DNA from: Bog-473 sp963701955
GTDB lineage: Bacteria > Actinomycetota > Acidimicrobiia > Acidimicrobiales > RAAP-2
Assembly (NCBI GenBank): GCA_963701955.1
Contig: OY969694.1
Span: 1,922,001-1,986,000, forward strand
DNA: 64,000 nt
Direction of reading: 5' to 3'
Shown: in pieces, positions 62,826 to 64,000 of the stretch
Layout: the number at the start of each line of letters is the position of its first letter
How positions within the stretch are numbered: position 1 is the first letter of the stretch
Notes under the pieces: generated by a model
The model's database searches: none
Told to the model about the DNA's origin: nothing
Seen by the model: the letters and a program-made list of their open reading frames with translations, nothing else
Position numbers and translations under genes: made by a program

Positions 62826-64000
62826 GTGGCACCCAGCGGCAATGCCGGCAAGGTCGTCCGACCTAAGCCTCCGCGTGCGACACCACGCCGAACGCGGGAC
62901 GAGGAACTTTGCAGAATCTTGAGCGGAGTCCTTGAAGTCGCCTCGGAGACCAACGTGGAACAGGCGTTCATGAGATTGCCCGGCCCGGCAGCACAGGTGA
63001 ACGTGTTCACTGGTGCGCGTCACGGCCTTAGCGTTGAGGTCATGGACGGGGAAAGCGGGAGACACAAAGGTCCTGCCCACGCCCGAAAGCGGACACTGCC
63101 TCGGGAAAACGAGAAACGCCTCGCCGAAATGGGCAGACAGCTCCCTCCGCCGAGCGAAGACGAGCTCGAGATCATTGCCGGGCTGCGCGCCTCGCGACGG
63201 CGACGCCGACTCCTCACGTGGGGCACTGCGCTCATCGTGGCGGCGCTCTGCGCGGGTGGCATCGCACAGTGGGTCCGACCGCTCCCCCACGCCACCCTCA
63301 AGACCGGAGAAGTCCGTCTCCCAGGGACAGCACCGTCCTTCGCGTGGCCAAGGAGTGGAGAGGCAGCGGCGACGGTCGTGGGTGTTGGAACGGTGGGCCA
63401 GGTACGTGGGTCCCGGTCCGTCCCGGTCGCCGGTCTGGCCGAGCTCCTCGCGGCATACGTGGTCCTGTCAGATCACCGGTTGGCGCCGGGGGACGACGGT
63501 CCGGCGATCCCCGTCACCGCCGACGCGCTCGCGGCGTATCAGGCCGGGCAGGCGAGACAGGTGTCCGAAGTCCCGGTTGCAGCCGGAGAGTCACTCACCG
63601 AGCTCCAAGCCCTCGAAGGGCTGTTGGTCGACTCGGGAGCCGACATGGCGACGGTCCTCGCCGACTGGGACGCGGGAAGCGTCAGCGCGTTCGTGGCCAA
63701 GATGAATGCCGCAGCGAGCAGGCTCGGCCTCGCCTCGACACACATCACCGATCCGAGCGGCGTGGACCCGGCCACGACAAGCACGGCGCAGGACCTTCTC
63801 CGCCTGGGCAAGGCATCGCTGTCAATCCCGGTCCTCAGACAGATCGTCTCGCTGGCCCAGGCCAGCGTGCCGATGACCGCCGTCGTTTACAATCCCAATT
63901 TCGATCTAGGGCACGACGGGATCATCGGCATCAAGTCGGCGTCCGACTCGAGCGCACAGGGTTGCTATCTCTTCGCGGCGCAGCAAAACATCGGTGGGAA
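62826..64000 (+). CDS. Peptidase S11 (D-Ala-D-Ala carboxypeptidase) homologue with altered active site, 3' cut by window
   Basis: The frame is open to the window end. Start uncertain: GTG 62826 (VAPSGNAGKVVRP, with a protein-like stretch DEELCRILSGVLEVASETN) or ATG 63042. A basic stretch and one membrane helix follow (LLTWGTALIVAALCAGGIAQW), then the S11 domain. Family motifs are changed: the SxxK region reads SVPVAGLAELLAAYVVL (Gly and Glu where Ser and Lys belong), SGN reads SGA, and KTG reads KSA in GIIGIKSASDSSAQGCYLFA. ITDPSGVDPATTSTAQDLLRLG is well kept. Probably a non-catalytic, membrane-anchored cell-wall protein. Confidence 0.75.
   Translation, partial: MAPSGNAGKVVRPKPPRATPRRTRDEELCRILSGVLEVASETNVEQAFMRLPGPAAQVNVFTGARHGLSVEVMDGESGRHKGPAHARKRTLPRENEKRLAEMGRQLPPPSEDELEIIAGLRASRRRRRLLTWGTALIVAALCAGGIAQWVRPLPHATLKTGEVRLPGTAPSFAWPRSGEAAATVVGVGTVGQVRGSRSVPVAGLAELLAAYVVLSDHRLAPGDDGPAIPVTADALAAYQAGQARQVSEVPVAAGESLTELQALEGLLVDSGADMATVLADWDAGSVSAFVAKMNAAASRLGLASTHITDPSGVDPATTSTAQDLLRLGKASLSIPVLRQIVSLAQASVPMTAVVYNPNFDLGHDGIIGIKSASDSSAQGCYLFAAQQNIGG

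Noticed and set aside
63013..63705. 230-residue plus-strand frame starting at 63013
   Set aside because: Arg/Ser/Pro-rich shadow. The frame with the S11 motifs is the other one, open to the end.
1..64000. CRISPR arrays, rRNA, insertion sequences, riboswitches
   Set aside because: No direct repeats with regular spacing, no transposase motifs with terminal repeats, and no rRNA seen in a read-through by eye. A B12 or other riboswitch search by covariance model could not be run.

Overview
Composition, gene families and gene order point to a high-GC actinobacterium. The closest fit I can suggest is class Acidimicrobiia, but this is inference because no rRNA gene is in the window. Supporting signs are mshA (mycothiol synthesis, restricted to Actinobacteria), a YbjN-family gene directly behind mshA as in mycobacteria, an F420-type luciferase-like oxidoreductase, an actinobacterial LexA box (CGAAC-N4-GTTCG) upstream of recA, many GTG starts, and many TANNNT -10 boxes placed 6-9 bases before the start codon, which suggests leaderless mRNAs.

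Layout. 1-13.8 kb: the end of a geranylgeranyl-reductase gene, then a long leftward block that reads, in transcription order, XRE regulator, mshA, ybjN-like, proC, DUF62 SAM hydrolase, rex, hemA, hemC, cobA-hemD, hemB, hemL and an MFS exporter. Together these give uroporphyrinogen and tetrapyrrole synthesis from glutamyl-tRNA, next to the redox sensor Rex and mycothiol synthesis. 13.9-23 kb: superoxide dismutase, a DksA/TraR zinc finger protein, a class V aminotransferase, a divergent pair of citrate synthase paralogues (one with an N-terminal HTH), DUF4395, a GGDEF-EAL protein and an amidohydrolase. 23.4-27.9 kb: tRNA-Lys, an LLM oxidoreductase, and a compact acyl-AMP ligase / acyl carrier protein / GNAT operon.

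28-38 kb is a dense signalling region: FtsX-type ABC permease and ATPase, a NarL-type regulator, a stand-alone receiver, a HisKA_3 kinase, a receiver-adenylate cyclase fusion, a cNMP-binding protein and an MBL-fold hydrolase. 38-46.5 kb: FAD oxidoreductase, serB, an acyltransferase, two exported proteins, a DUF4214-methyltransferase and recA. 46.8-57.3 kb: an exported protein, two membrane glycosyltransferases, a two-component system, cinA, pgsA, rimO and tRNA-Ser(GCT).

From about 57.4 kb to the end the base composition appears lower in GC and the content changes: a broken tyrosine integrase, a small membrane protein, an HTH/ClpN pair under a promoter with two inverted repeats, a methyltransferase, several unknown genes, a flavin reductase and, running off the end, a D-Ala-D-Ala carboxypeptidase homologue whose catalytic residues look lost. 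I read this as a decayed integrated element or accessory island.

Five conserved genes (hemL, the ABC permease, the cNMP-binding gene, a histidine kinase, and an unknown gene at 60.5 kb) are interrupted by frameshifts, each lying in a GCGC-rich run. These are more likely systematic consensus errors than real mutations, because hemL should be essential where it is the only route to heme.
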